DNA of 38,787 bases, taken from contig JAIRPH010000116.1 of the NCBI GenBank assembly GCA_031257135.1, positions 1-38,787 of the forward strand, read 5' to 3'. A program made the position numbers and the translations under genes. Each line of letters opens with the position of its first letter. Position 1 is the stretch's first letter. Below the pieces are notes generated by a model, which worked only from the letters and a program-made list of their open reading frames with translations, made no database searches and was not told where the DNA came from. Shown in pieces: positions 9,638-18,796 of the stretch. This stretch comes from Spirochaetaceae bacterium (GTDB taxonomy: Bacteria; Spirochaetota; Spirochaetia; Treponematales; Breznakiellaceae).

Positions 9638-10399
9638 ATGGAATCAAAGAAAACAATTTTAATTATCGACGATTCGCCGATGAATCTTAGAAGCATGAAG
9701 CTCATGCTGGAAGATGCGTTCAACGTACTGCCTGCTACTTCCGGTTCCGCCGGTATGCTCGTCATCAATTCAGCGGAGACCATCGATCTTATCCTGCTGG
9801 ATATAGATATGCCTGCTATGTCGGGCTTCGATTTTATGAGCCTTTTGCCGACGCTACTGCCGGAAAAAGCCCGGATTCCAGTTATCTGCGTTACCGGCAT
9901 AGACGCTACCGCGGATTTTGTCGCTAAAACGGTTTCAGCAGGCGCGGTAGATTATATCTCCAAACCGGTAAACAAAGCCGTACTGGAACAAAAAATCGCC
10001 AAAGTCCTCGATATACCGGCTAAAAAAACAGTGCTGATTATCGACGACGCGCCGGAGACGCTGAGGCAGATGCGTATGCTTTTAAAAGCGCGGTATAATC
10101 CGGTTCCGGCAAACTCAGGCGAAGCGGCGCTCCGTATGCTCCGCTCAGAACCTTTTGATCTTATTCTTCTGGATATAGATATGCCCAATATGTCAGGCTT
10201 CGACTTTATGAGACGCCTTCGTTCCATACCGGAGTGCAGCGCTATTCCGGTTATTTGCGTTACCGGCATGGAGGCTACCGTAGACTTTGTGTCTCAAACT
10301 ATTTCCGCAGGCATGGCGGACTACATTTCCAAGCCCGTAACGCAGGACGTGCTTGAAGCGAAAATCGATAAAATTGTTCAGGAAAGCCCAACAATATGA
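9638..10399 (+). CDS. Tandem receiver-domain response regulator (REC-REC, no output domain)
   Basis: Two copies of ILIIDD...LILLDIDMPxMSGFDFM...IPVICVTG...DYISKPV. Confidence 0.9.
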   Translation: MESKKTILIIDDSPMNLRSMKLMLEDAFNVLPATSGSAGMLVINSAETIDLILLDIDMPAMSGFDFMSLLPTLLPEKARIPVICVTGIDATADFVAKTVSAGAVDYISKPVNKAVLEQKIAKVLDIPAKKTVLIIDDAPETLRQMRMLLKARYNPVPANSGEAALRMLRSEPFDLILLDIDMPNMSGFDFMRRLRSIPECSAIPVICVTGMEATVDFVSQTISAGMADYISKPVTQDVLEAKIDKIVQESPTI

Positions 10400-12621
10400 C
10401 CTCATGCAGACATGAACAGTACCTCAATATGCTTCTTGAAAGTAGCGTCGATATTATTATTCTTTTCGACCGGAACGGTTATATTGCGTATTGCAGTAAT
10501 TCTTTCCTCAGTATGGCGGGAATTCCGACTGCCGCCGCGGTTAAAGATACGAGTCTAAAAGAAATTTACGAACGGTACGGTTATGATGAATTTGTCGCTG
10601 AATTCGTTACTCACGCGATTCAGCGGTTCTCGAAAGTCAAATCCGGCGAGCGGCTTCTCGTTGACGATAGTATGTTTCATGCGGGAGGCGATAGAAAACG
10701 CCGGTTCTTTACGGTTCAAACAACGCCGCTTCTTGATCAGAGCGACGCCTTCGACGGCATGATGGTAGTGTACCATGACATTACCGAGCTGGTTCGCGCC
10801 CAGAAACAGGCGGAAGAAGCCCAGCGTCAAGCGGAAGCCGCAAATCAAAGCAAGAGCCGTTTTCTCGCTTCCATGAGCCATGAAATCCGTACTCCGATGA
10901 ACGCCATTCTCGGCATGGGCGAATTGATGCGTACCGATAACTTTGATGAACTACAGAAACGCTATTTTTCGGACATACAAAAAATGTCCCGGACGCTGTT
11001 GGAAATAATAAATGACATTCTCGACTTTTCTAAAATCGAAGCGGGAAAATTGGAATTGGTTCCGGTACATTTCAGCCTGCTCGCTCTGCTCGATCATATC
11101 TATTCGCTTACGAGCTTCACCATAAAGGGACAGCCGTTGGAATTCAAAATTGATGCGGCGAAGGGACTGCCGGAAACCCTGTACAGCGATGAAACCCGCT
11201 GGCGGCAAATTATTACTAATCTGGTGAGCAATGCGGTCAAGTATACCCGCAGAGGATATGTACGCGTGCTGGTTGATCGGGTTTGCAAAGACGGAAAAGA
11301 TTATATAAAAATTATGGTGACGGATACCGGCATAGGCATAAAACCGGAAGACCTCCCGAAACTTTTTGGACTGTTCCAGCAGTTCGATCAGGAAAAAAAT
11401 AAAGGCATTGTCGGAACCGGACTGGGGCTTTCCATTACAAAGCGTTTAGTGGATATGATGGGCGGCGAAATCGCGGTCGAAAGCGAATACGGAAAAGGAA
11501 CCGCGTTTACCGTACTTTTGCCGTTGATCGAAGGCAATTCAGCGGAAATACAAACCCGGCAGAATACGCCTAAGTTTATCGCCTCGGCGGACGCGCAGGT
11601 GCTGGTTGTTGACGACAACGCGACAAATCTCACCGTGGCATTAGGATTTCTTGAGACCCATAACATTCGGGCTGATACCGCGATGAGCGGTCGAGAGGCG
11701 TTAGAAAAGCTACGCTGTAAACGCTACGACTTAATATTCATGGATCACATGATGCCTGAAATGGACGGCGTTGAAACGGTAAAACGGATCAGGGCTTTAG
11801 ATGAATATCGGGAAACGCCGATTATCGCATTAAGCGCAAACGCAGTGAGAGGAATGGGAGAACTGTTTATCAACGCTGGAATGAACGGATTTATCTCAAA
11901 GCCTATCGACGGAGAACAGCTGAATCGCGTGTTGAGCCGGTGGTTGCCTACAGGCGCGTCTTCCGCAACGCCTGCTGAATCCGATCATGAAATTCCAGAA
12001 GCGTTACTGCGGTTCTCTGAACTTGACGTTACAAAAGGGATTTCGTATATCGGAAACAACGCGGCATCTTATCTGAAAGCTCTGCACACCTTTTGTACAA
12101 CCGCCGGCGCGTCCATCGCCGGAGTCAGCGCGTTTCTGTCCGCTGAAAACTGGGAAGACTATCGGATTAAGGTTCACGGTCTCAAAGGGGTTTTTGCGAG
12201 CATCGGCGCCGATACGTTGTCTCAGCAGGCAAGATTTCTCGAATCAGCGGCAAAAACCGGCAATTACGCCGTGTGCCGCGCTGAAACAGAGGCGTTCTGC
12301 AAAGAGGCGTTTCGTTTTAAGGATGCCTTGACAGAAATTCTATCGTCTCAGCAGAAAGGTTCCGCCAAACGTAAAGGCGATAGAAAAACGCTGGCTGAAC
12401 TGCTTAGACGGTTTCAGGAATACGGTAACGGCGCGGCGCGAGGAATGATAGGCATGAGCGATAAGCTGGACGAACTGTCCGCGGAGGCGGAGACTATAAC
12501 CTTTGACGCCGACGCCGACCGGCGTTTACAAGATATATGTCTCTCCGCGCTTTCTTTCGACTACGCGGGTATGCTCGAAAAAACGGATAAGTTTATAGCG
12601 CAAATGGCGGCTGTAGAATAA
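10396..12621 (+). CDS. Hybrid sensor histidine kinase (PAS-HisKA-HATPase-REC-HPt)
   Basis: PAS-like N-terminus, H-box FLASMSHEIRTPMNAILGMGE, DTGIGIKPEDLPKLF and GTGLGLSI, REC LVVDDNATN...FMDHMMPEMDG, HPt VHGLKGVFASIGA; ATGA overlap with the preceding gene. Confidence 0.92.
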   Translation: MTSCRHEQYLNMLLESSVDIIILFDRNGYIAYCSNSFLSMAGIPTAAAVKDTSLKEIYERYGYDEFVAEFVTHAIQRFSKVKSGERLLVDDSMFHAGGDRKRRFFTVQTTPLLDQSDAFDGMMVVYHDITELVRAQKQAEEAQRQAEAANQSKSRFLASMSHEIRTPMNAILGMGELMRTDNFDELQKRYFSDIQKMSRTLLEIINDILDFSKIEAGKLELVPVHFSLLALLDHIYSLTSFTIKGQPLEFKIDAAKGLPETLYSDETRWRQIITNLVSNAVKYTRRGYVRVLVDRVCKDGKDYIKIMVTDTGIGIKPEDLPKLFGLFQQFDQEKNKGIVGTGLGLSITKRLVDMMGGEIAVESEYGKGTAFTVLLPLIEGNSAEIQTRQNTPKFIASADAQVLVVDDNATNLTVALGFLETHNIRADTAMSGREALEKLRCKRYDLIFMDHMMPEMDGVETVKRIRALDEYRETPIIALSANAVRGMGELFINAGMNGFISKPIDGEQLNRVLSRWLPTGASSATPAESDHEIPEALLRFSELDVTKGISYIGNNAASYLKALHTFCTTAGASIAGVSAFLSAENWEDYRIKVHGLKGVFASIGADTLSQQARFLESAAKTGNYAVCRAETEAFCKEAFRFKDALTEILSSQQKGSAKRKGDRKTLAELLRRFQEYGNGAARGMIGMSDKLDELSAEAETITFDADADRRLQDICLSALSFDYAGMLEKTDKFIAQMAAVE

Positions 12622-12638
12622 CTCGCAAATCTGTCAGG

Positions 12639-13769
12639 CTATAGCCGCGCCTCTAAAGCCTTGACCGCCTGAAACGCCAGTTCAAGCCGAGGCTCTACCG
12701 TATCCAGAATCATATATTCATCATCGCTGTGAGACTTATCTCCGCAGGGCCCCAGAGCGTCGATAACGGCGCATCCTTCCGCGGCAATTAGATTTCCGTC
12801 AGAGCCGCCGCCGGTGCTTACCCACTTTACCGTCATACCTAGGGAGCCGCCGACTTCTTCCACAAGCCGCATAAGCTCAAAGGTATGTTTTGACGGGTTC
12901 ATCGGAGGACGATACCCGCTTATAGAACTCGCTACTTCAACCCGCTGATCAAACCGGTTCTCGGAGAGCTTTTGTACCGCGGCTTTAATTTTCTCAAGTT
13001 CTTCGGGTACGGCGAAACGAGTATCGATTTCACAGCAGGCATAGGCGGCGACGGTATTGGCGACGGTTCCTCCCGCGGCAGTTCCGGCGTTAAGCGATGT
13101 TCCGGCGGAATAGTTGTTCAAGGCAACGAGTTCAGTTATCCAGCGGCTCATCTCGTGGACTGCGCTTGCGCCTCTTTCAGGGGCGACTCCGGCGTGCGAT
13201 GCAATGCCCCTGAACTCCAGACGAAATTTCGCAAGCCCTTTCCGCTGATGCACAAACTCGCCGTTTTTCCGTCCCGGCTCAAGGATGAATCCATATCGGC
13301 TGTGCCGTGCAAGACCGCTTATCCAGTCCCGCGAATAAATCGACGAAATCTCTTCGTCGCTGTTGTGAGCCACACAAAAGCTGATATTCGATCCGCTTTC
13401 CGTCAACGCGGCGGCGAGATAGTAGGCGGAAAGCAGTCCCGCTTTCATATCTAAAACCCCGGGACCATAGGCTCGTCCGTTTTCGACTTTGAACCGCCTG
13501 CGCGCCGCGGTTCCGTCAGGAAAGACGGTGTCCATGTGTCCTGACATCAGCAGGTCTATGCCGTCGGAATCGGGCTTGTTTCGGATTTCAAGGCAGGAAC
13601 CGGCGTATTCCGACGGATAAAACCTTTTAACCGACAGCCCGAGTTTTTTATAGCGTTCTTCAAAAAAGTCAGCGATTGTATCCGCGCCCTTTTTGTTTTT
13701 GGATCCGCTATCGATATTGACAAGATGTTCAAGGGCTTCCACATACTCTGGTAATGCAAATGAAGTCAT
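12639..13769 (-). CDS. M20-family metallopeptidase (carboxypeptidase G2-like)
   Basis: MSGHMDTVFPDGT, GPGVLDMKAGLLSAYYL, NSDEEISS, GGGSDGN motifs; SD TAGGAGG supports ATG at 13769 rather than the upstream ORF start. Confidence 0.88.
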   Translation of the reverse strand: MTSFALPEYVEALEHLVNIDSGSKNKKGADTIADFFEERYKKLGLSVKRFYPSEYAGSCLEIRNKPDSDGIDLLMSGHMDTVFPDGTAARRRFKVENGRAYGPGVLDMKAGLLSAYYLAAALTESGSNISFCVAHNSDEEISSIYSRDWISGLARHSRYGFILEPGRKNGEFVHQRKGLAKFRLEFRGIASHAGVAPERGASAVHEMSRWITELVALNNYSAGTSLNAGTAAGGTVANTVAAYACCEIDTRFAVPEELEKIKAAVQKLSENRFDQRVEVASSISGYRPPMNPSKHTFELMRLVEEVGGSLGMTVKWVSTGGGSDGNLIAAEGCAVIDALGPCGDKSHSDDEYMILDTVEPRLELAFQAVKALEARL

Positions 13770-13777
13770 TATTCCTC

Positions 13778-14917
13778 CTATTTCAGCCAGCGGTCGAACC
13801 ACATAAAAGCGTCATCCTGCATAGCTATATTGAATTGATGCCCACCGGGATAGAACCGCCCTTCGTAGCGTTCAGGGCGTCCTATTTTTTCGTAAATCCG
13901 GCGCAGTTTTTCGTGACTTTCCTGTTTGCCTTTATCCGCGAACAGCGAGTCTTCCTGTCCATACTGAACCTGCACAGGAATACCGCCGGAAAGAGAAATC
14001 AAATCCGGCAGGTCTAAGAGCTTTGCAAGATGCGGCAAATGAAACATCCAGGTATGGCTTTGAATATTGTGCCGAACCGTTTGGGCGAAGGTGGTCATAA
14101 AACAAACGCACACCGCGCAGGAGATTCGGCTGTCCAGACCGGCAAGATATATGGTCTGTTCGCCTCCGCCGGAAAATCCTCCGCAGGCTATACGATTGCG
14201 GTCTACGTCGCCGCGGGACGCAAGATACTCTATTGCCCGCATATCCTCGTAGAGCATAATTCCGGGCCAGGTGGTTCCCGCCATAAAAAGAGACTTAGCT
14301 ACTATGGTTTCGTAGTCCCGGCAAAATTCGTGGTACGCTTCGATGTACGCTCCGCTTCCCGGCTTTTTTTCCCGCAGAGCTTCGGTAAAATCCGAGGGAA
14401 CCTCTTCAGCGATCATTTTCCGCGATCCCCAGAGAAATATATCTGGAACGAGTACTCCGTAACCTCGTTTCGCCAGCCGAGTAGCCCAAGAAACGCCCTG
14501 ATAACACCGGTTTTTAAATTCCCGAAGAATCTCCGGTTCGTCAGGCAGAGCGGTAAGTTTTTCTTTACCGTAATACTTAAAGCCGCCGTGATCATGAAGA
14601 GCCGCTACCGCGGGCAGTTTTACTCCCGGAGGCGTTTCCAGAGGCTTTAAAAAATACGCTTCCGTAGGCGGTCCGTAGGGTTGATCCCAAGCCACCAATT
14701 CTACCTGCACGCCGCCGTATGAGAAACGCCGGATCAGCCGAGCGTTAAGCTCCCGCTTCGGCGGATTATAGGACAAAAGCTCAAACACTTTGCCTCGAAT
14801 CAGCCTCTGCCATATAGCCGGGTCATCCCATTCTTCCGCAAGAAAAGAACCGGGATGTCTGCACGCGTCGGCGGTTCGCTCCGCCAAGTCCGCATAATTA
14901 CCTAACAAGCGATCCAT
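13778..14917 (-). CDS. Alpha/beta hydrolase (dienelactone hydrolase/acetyl esterase-like)
   Basis: Nucleophile elbow GGFSGGGE, PAVAALHDHGGFKYYGKE, C-terminal PGGHQFN. Confidence 0.72.
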   Translation of the reverse strand: MDRLLGNYADLAERTADACRHPGSFLAEEWDDPAIWQRLIRGKVFELLSYNPPKRELNARLIRRFSYGGVQVELVAWDQPYGPPTEAYFLKPLETPPGVKLPAVAALHDHGGFKYYGKEKLTALPDEPEILREFKNRCYQGVSWATRLAKRGYGVLVPDIFLWGSRKMIAEEVPSDFTEALREKKPGSGAYIEAYHEFCRDYETIVAKSLFMAGTTWPGIMLYEDMRAIEYLASRGDVDRNRIACGGFSGGGEQTIYLAGLDSRISCAVCVCFMTTFAQTVRHNIQSHTWMFHLPHLAKLLDLPDLISLSGGIPVQVQYGQEDSLFADKGKQESHEKLRRIYEKIGRPERYEGRFYPGGHQFNIAMQDDAFMWFDRWLK

Positions 14918-14918
14918 G

Positions 14919-16400
14919 TTATCTGCGCTGAGATTCCAGCATAACCTCTTCGTCTTTGATGTTTTTATAGGTTTTCTGAAGCTCTTGGATTTCCCGCATC
15001 AACTGCTCAATCTGGTTCTGCATAGCGGTTATGTGGGATTCGACGATATTCGCCAGCTCAGGCTTTACGAACAGGTTTGTGCGGAAATGGTCGAGGCTCT
15101 TGCTTCGGTACTGTTCTATCTCCTCTTTCATGCCTGCGGTACTGCGGAGGAAACTAGTTATCCGGCTGTCCCACTGTCGTTCTATCTGAGGATCGGGCTT
15201 TTTGGTTATCTGTTGTTTGCCCTCTTGAATCGTGATTTTGAGCTTATATTCTTTATCTTCGATAAAGATGCCGAAAGGACCGGTTCCTTTCCGTATATGA
15301 TAAGAATTGATAAGATCAACCCGCTGAGATATGGTATTGAAATATCCCAGCAATATAAGATAGTTGCTTTCGGTGAGCTTATCAAAATCAGATTTGCGTA
15401 TCAGCGTATTATACGCGTTCGGAGGATTCATAACCTCGTAATAATCCTCATAAACCAGCTCCAGCGTCTTTATCTTGGCGTCTTTGACGGAGGTTGTCTC
15501 CGCGGCGATTTCAGTACGCAACGCAAGCAGTTCGTCCGCAAGCTTTACAAAATCTCCTGCTACGCCGTAGTTTTCAATGGCGGCGTCCACGAACTGCGAA
15601 ACCAGCGGAATCTGCTGAATCTTGCTCCAAATGCAATGCTTAATCAGGAAGCAGTCCATAAGATCGATTTCGTCTCTGCCGTTGAGGAACGCGGAAGTTC
15701 TAAGCAGGCGTACTATTTTGCGCCACCGGCAGTCGGAAACGTAGATGTCATGCTGTTTAGTACATTCCCGGATGCTGTGAATAATGTTAAGCGCGTTCTG
15801 AGGAATCCTGACGGAATCGATCCGGCTGTTCCAGACGCGGTATTCTTCGTCGGCGATTTTATCGGCGACCGCGTCTTTCCCGGGGGGCGCGGAAATCATA
15901 GCGTCGAACTTTTGGAGGTCTTCGATGTTTCCCACCGTAAAGCGCACTAATATCCGATCCCACAGCGCGTCGAAGCCGCGGTCTTCAGGAGGCGCGCTAT
16001 TAGACGCAAAGATAAGGGCTTTCATGGGGATCGGCTTTTCCTGCTCGTTTAAGCGGAAACTTTTATCGTTCAACGCCCGCAGGAGAGCGTTTTGGAGGTC
16101 TGGTCCGGCTTTCCAAATATCGTTTAGGAAAAACACCGTTCCTGCGGTCTCGGAATCGGGGCGGAAGAGTTCATCCGGAAGGGTTGAACCGCTTATGAGG
16201 TATTCGATCATCCGGGCATTGGTATAGGCGTATTTCAGCCGGCGCGGAATAAGGCTTTTGGCTACTCCCGGAGGACCAAGCAGAAACACGCTTTCCCCCG
16301 CTATAGAAGCGAGTAGCGTCAACGCCATTACCTCTTCCCGCTCATACATCCCTTCATGCGCCTGCGCGAGAAGGGCGTTTATTTTTTCTTTAATAGCCAT
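14919..16400 (-). CDS. RavA-like MoxR-family AAA protein with divergent Walker B
   Basis: Walker A GPPGVAKSLIPRRLKYAY, VFFLNDIWKAGPDLQNALLRALNDKSFR, ALIFASNSAPP, DRILVRF, RWRKIVRLLRTSAFLNGR as in RavA. Confidence 0.82.
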   Translation of the reverse strand: MAIKEKINALLAQAHEGMYEREEVMALTLLASIAGESVFLLGPPGVAKSLIPRRLKYAYTNARMIEYLISGSTLPDELFRPDSETAGTVFFLNDIWKAGPDLQNALLRALNDKSFRLNEQEKPIPMKALIFASNSAPPEDRGFDALWDRILVRFTVGNIEDLQKFDAMISAPPGKDAVADKIADEEYRVWNSRIDSVRIPQNALNIIHSIRECTKQHDIYVSDCRWRKIVRLLRTSAFLNGRDEIDLMDCFLIKHCIWSKIQQIPLVSQFVDAAIENYGVAGDFVKLADELLALRTEIAAETTSVKDAKIKTLELVYEDYYEVMNPPNAYNTLIRKSDFDKLTESNYLILLGYFNTISQRVDLINSYHIRKGTGPFGIFIEDKEYKLKITIQEGKQQITKKPDPQIERQWDSRITSFLRSTAGMKEEIEQYRSKSLDHFRTNLFVKPELANIVESHITAMQNQIEQLMREIQELQKTYKNIKDEEVMLESQRR

Positions 16401-16406
16401 AATCTA

Positions 16407-16435
16407 AGCATACCATAAGACATAAAACTTGTCTA
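16407..16435 (-). promoter_or_regulatory. sigma70-like promoter TAGACA-N17-TATGCT (extended TGG), 6 nt before ATG
   Basis: Minus strand: -35 16430-16435, -10 16407-16412, start codon 16398-16400. Confidence 0.55.
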
Positions 16436-16475
16436 GTTTTTAAAAATATATATAGAAATGTTGAAAATAACAATG

Positions 16476-16481
16476 TATACT
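16476..16481 (+). promoter_or_regulatory. -10 element TATACT, 6 nt before ATG 16488
   Basis: aTG-TATACT directly ahead of ATAGAT-ATG; no clear -35 and no SD. Confidence 0.35.
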
Positions 16482-16487
16482 ATAGAT

Positions 16488-18134
16488 ATGCAAGCCTTTA
16501 AAGTCAGCGCGCCGATACTCGCGCTCGCCGGTATAATGCTATTCGCCGCCTGTAACGGAGAGTCTTTGGATTTTGTACTCTCCACGGGAGGTATTTATAA
16601 CGTTGACGCCTATATAAATGAATATTCTTTAAATACCTGTTCTATTATCAGACAAAACGATAGCATTAGCCCTTATTTCGTCAGTTCGATAAGTAACGAT
16701 CCTGATATACAGGGACTTATCGTATTTTTACGGACCCCTGAAGGAACCTTAGCCGATAAAAAGACGTGGTATACTATCAGCGAGACTATGCCGGAGCTTG
16801 CGGAACAACCGCCGCCCGCGAAAGAGCCGGCGGTATTTTCGCCGGACTCTCCGCCCCCGGCTTCCGGCGAAGCCAAGCCTGAAACAGAATCGCCGCTTCC
16901 CCGGGCCAACGTTATAGAAAACTCCTCGCTGTACCGGATTGTGACGGTCAAGCGGCTGGATCGAAATCTTCCTCCCTTCACCCTGAGCGAATCGGTAGAA
17001 ATCGGCCGGTATCTCATGGTTTTTGAAATCGTAGGGGAAAAAGCTATCTTGTATACTATTGAAAAACCGGTTTTCGTTCTTGGAGACGCGGTTTTCGTTT
17101 TTGACGCTATGCAGAGCTATCTTCCCAGTTCTTCTCTTAATTCCTCTCTGGTTCCGCCCGGAACCAATGTTCTTCTTGAAGCGGAAATCGCCAGCGATGA
17201 ACGCCTTGACCCGTATATTGTCTGGTATGACGGAAAACGCCGCATGAAAGAAGGGCTTCTTTCGGCAAAGTCCAACCGGCTCATGTGGAAAGCCCCGGAA
17301 AAAACCGGCTTTCATACGGTAAAAGCCGTGGTCTACCCTTTTAAGCCGATAGAAAATACCGTCATTACCGGCGCCGCGCGGGAATTATCCTTGCCCATAT
17401 CTTCAAAAAGTAAAAACATAGGCTATTTTGCAAAACAGGCGAATCAGTTTATTCATTGGTATCAGTTTCAAAACAATCTGCTTGATGCTAAATCGCCGTC
17501 CGGTACAAATAGTCTTATCTTGCCGGACAAGCAGGAGCCGCACTGGATGCCTTATAATACCATCTACGGACTTGCTTTAGAAAACCGGTATATTCTGCCG
17601 GATGCTTCTTTTCTTTTCAACGCTCAGGAAGAAGGTTCAGCGGAAATATTGCTTCATGCGGTTCCCCTCGGGGAGGGAACGATTTTTACCGCTGAATTTA
17701 AAACCTTTAAGAAAACCGATTTCACCCCTGAGACGCCGCTGATCCTAAAGACCGCGCTGAAAGAGCAAAACCTTATCATAACCGCGGAACTGGGGGATGC
17801 TTCCTGTCAGTCCTCTCTGGATATGACCGGCATTGCGGGATTTATCACGCTGAGTATTACCTTTCGTCTGGGGCGATCTGAAATTGCCGCGGCCGCGGCC
17901 GTTGCGGAAACCGCCGGGGCGACTCAGGAAATCGTCCTGAAATTCGACGGAATCATAACCGGCGAAGGGACATTTCAACTCGGAGAAACCGCCTCTGAAC
18001 CGGTTGCGCTTCTCGATGAAGCGGGCGTCGCCTTTACCAAAAAGCCCCTCCCGCCGGAGCCGAAACCGCTTGAAGCCGAGGAAACCTCCCATGAACGGCT
18101 CGCGGAAACTCCGCATACCGCCGAAACCACATGA
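16488..18134 (+). CDS. Lipoprotein with LamG-like C-terminal region, hypothetical
   Basis: Lipobox LFAAC; Pro/Glu/Ser-rich linker; WYQFQNNLLDAKSPSG resembles a LamG start; start chosen at 16488 (16458 also possible). Confidence 0.7.
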   Translation: MQAFKVSAPILALAGIMLFAACNGESLDFVLSTGGIYNVDAYINEYSLNTCSIIRQNDSISPYFVSSISNDPDIQGLIVFLRTPEGTLADKKTWYTISETMPELAEQPPPAKEPAVFSPDSPPPASGEAKPETESPLPRANVIENSSLYRIVTVKRLDRNLPPFTLSESVEIGRYLMVFEIVGEKAILYTIEKPVFVLGDAVFVFDAMQSYLPSSSLNSSLVPPGTNVLLEAEIASDERLDPYIVWYDGKRRMKEGLLSAKSNRLMWKAPEKTGFHTVKAVVYPFKPIENTVITGAARELSLPISSKSKNIGYFAKQANQFIHWYQFQNNLLDAKSPSGTNSLILPDKQEPHWMPYNTIYGLALENRYILPDASFLFNAQEEGSAEILLHAVPLGEGTIFTAEFKTFKKTDFTPETPLILKTALKEQNLIITAELGDASCQSSLDMTGIAGFITLSITFRLGRSEIAAAAAVAETAGATQEIVLKFDGIITGEGTFQLGETASEPVALLDEAGVAFTKKPLPPEPKPLEAEETSHERLAETPHTAETT

Positions 18135-18796
18135 AAAGAAGCCTGATTATCGGCATCCTCTTCTTCGCCGGCTGTAGCGGAGAGCCGAAAGAAGCGCAGA
18201 TTTCGTGGACGCCTCCGCCTCCTGAGCGGGATACCGCTCTGTACCGTATCGCAGACCATAAGTCGCTCTCCGCGGGAGAAGATATTCCTGACTGGGTTCT
18301 CCTCTATGACAACGGCGGCATCGGCTATATAGAATATCTCCCAGAGTATCAAGACCGATACGTCTTTATCGCCAAAAATACCGGCGTCAATGTATCCGCT
18401 CTGGAGCAATGGCAGGGAGCGTTTTCGGTTTCCCTTGATTTCGCGCGGCTGGTGGCTCCGCGTATGCAGGATCGTTTTACCAGAGAATCCGCTACGTTTC
18501 CAGAGCAGGAATACGGCGGCTTTTTTGAAGCCGTCATAAAAGCCGCGTATGATGCGGCATACGCCGGAGCCGTTTTGGAAGATACCTTTTGGCAGAAAAA
18601 ACAATATGTCGATGAAGACGGCGTTACGGTTGATCGGGAAGTCTATGAATTTTTTATCTTAGTCAGCATTGATAAAAAAAACCTTCAACGGCAGATAAAC
18701 GCCATTCTCGGCAATACCGTATCCGCCCGGTTTCTCACCAAACAGCAGACCGCCGCCGCGGAGCGGATTACCAAACAGTTTTTTGAAGGATTTTAA
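18131..18796 (+). CDS. Hypothetical lipoprotein (LPP20-like)
   Basis: Lipobox ILFFAGC; ATGA overlap with preceding lipoprotein gene. Confidence 0.7.
   Translation: MKRSLIIGILFFAGCSGEPKEAQISWTPPPPERDTALYRIADHKSLSAGEDIPDWVLLYDNGGIGYIEYLPEYQDRYVFIAKNTGVNVSALEQWQGAFSVSLDFARLVAPRMQDRFTRESATFPEQEYGGFFEAVIKAAYDAAYAGAVLEDTFWQKKQYVDEDGVTVDREVYEFFILVSIDKKNLQRQINAILGNTVSARFLTKQQTAAAERITKQFFEGF

Noticed and set aside
14916-15950. 344-aa plus-strand ORF antisense to the RavA-like gene
   Set aside because: The minus frame has clear AAA motifs; the plus ORF has no recognisable domain and is explained by codon bias on the opposite strand.
17885-17900. GCCGCGGCCGCGGCC palindromic run
   Set aside because: Explained by an Ala-rich coding stretch (AAAAAV) in the lipoprotein gene.
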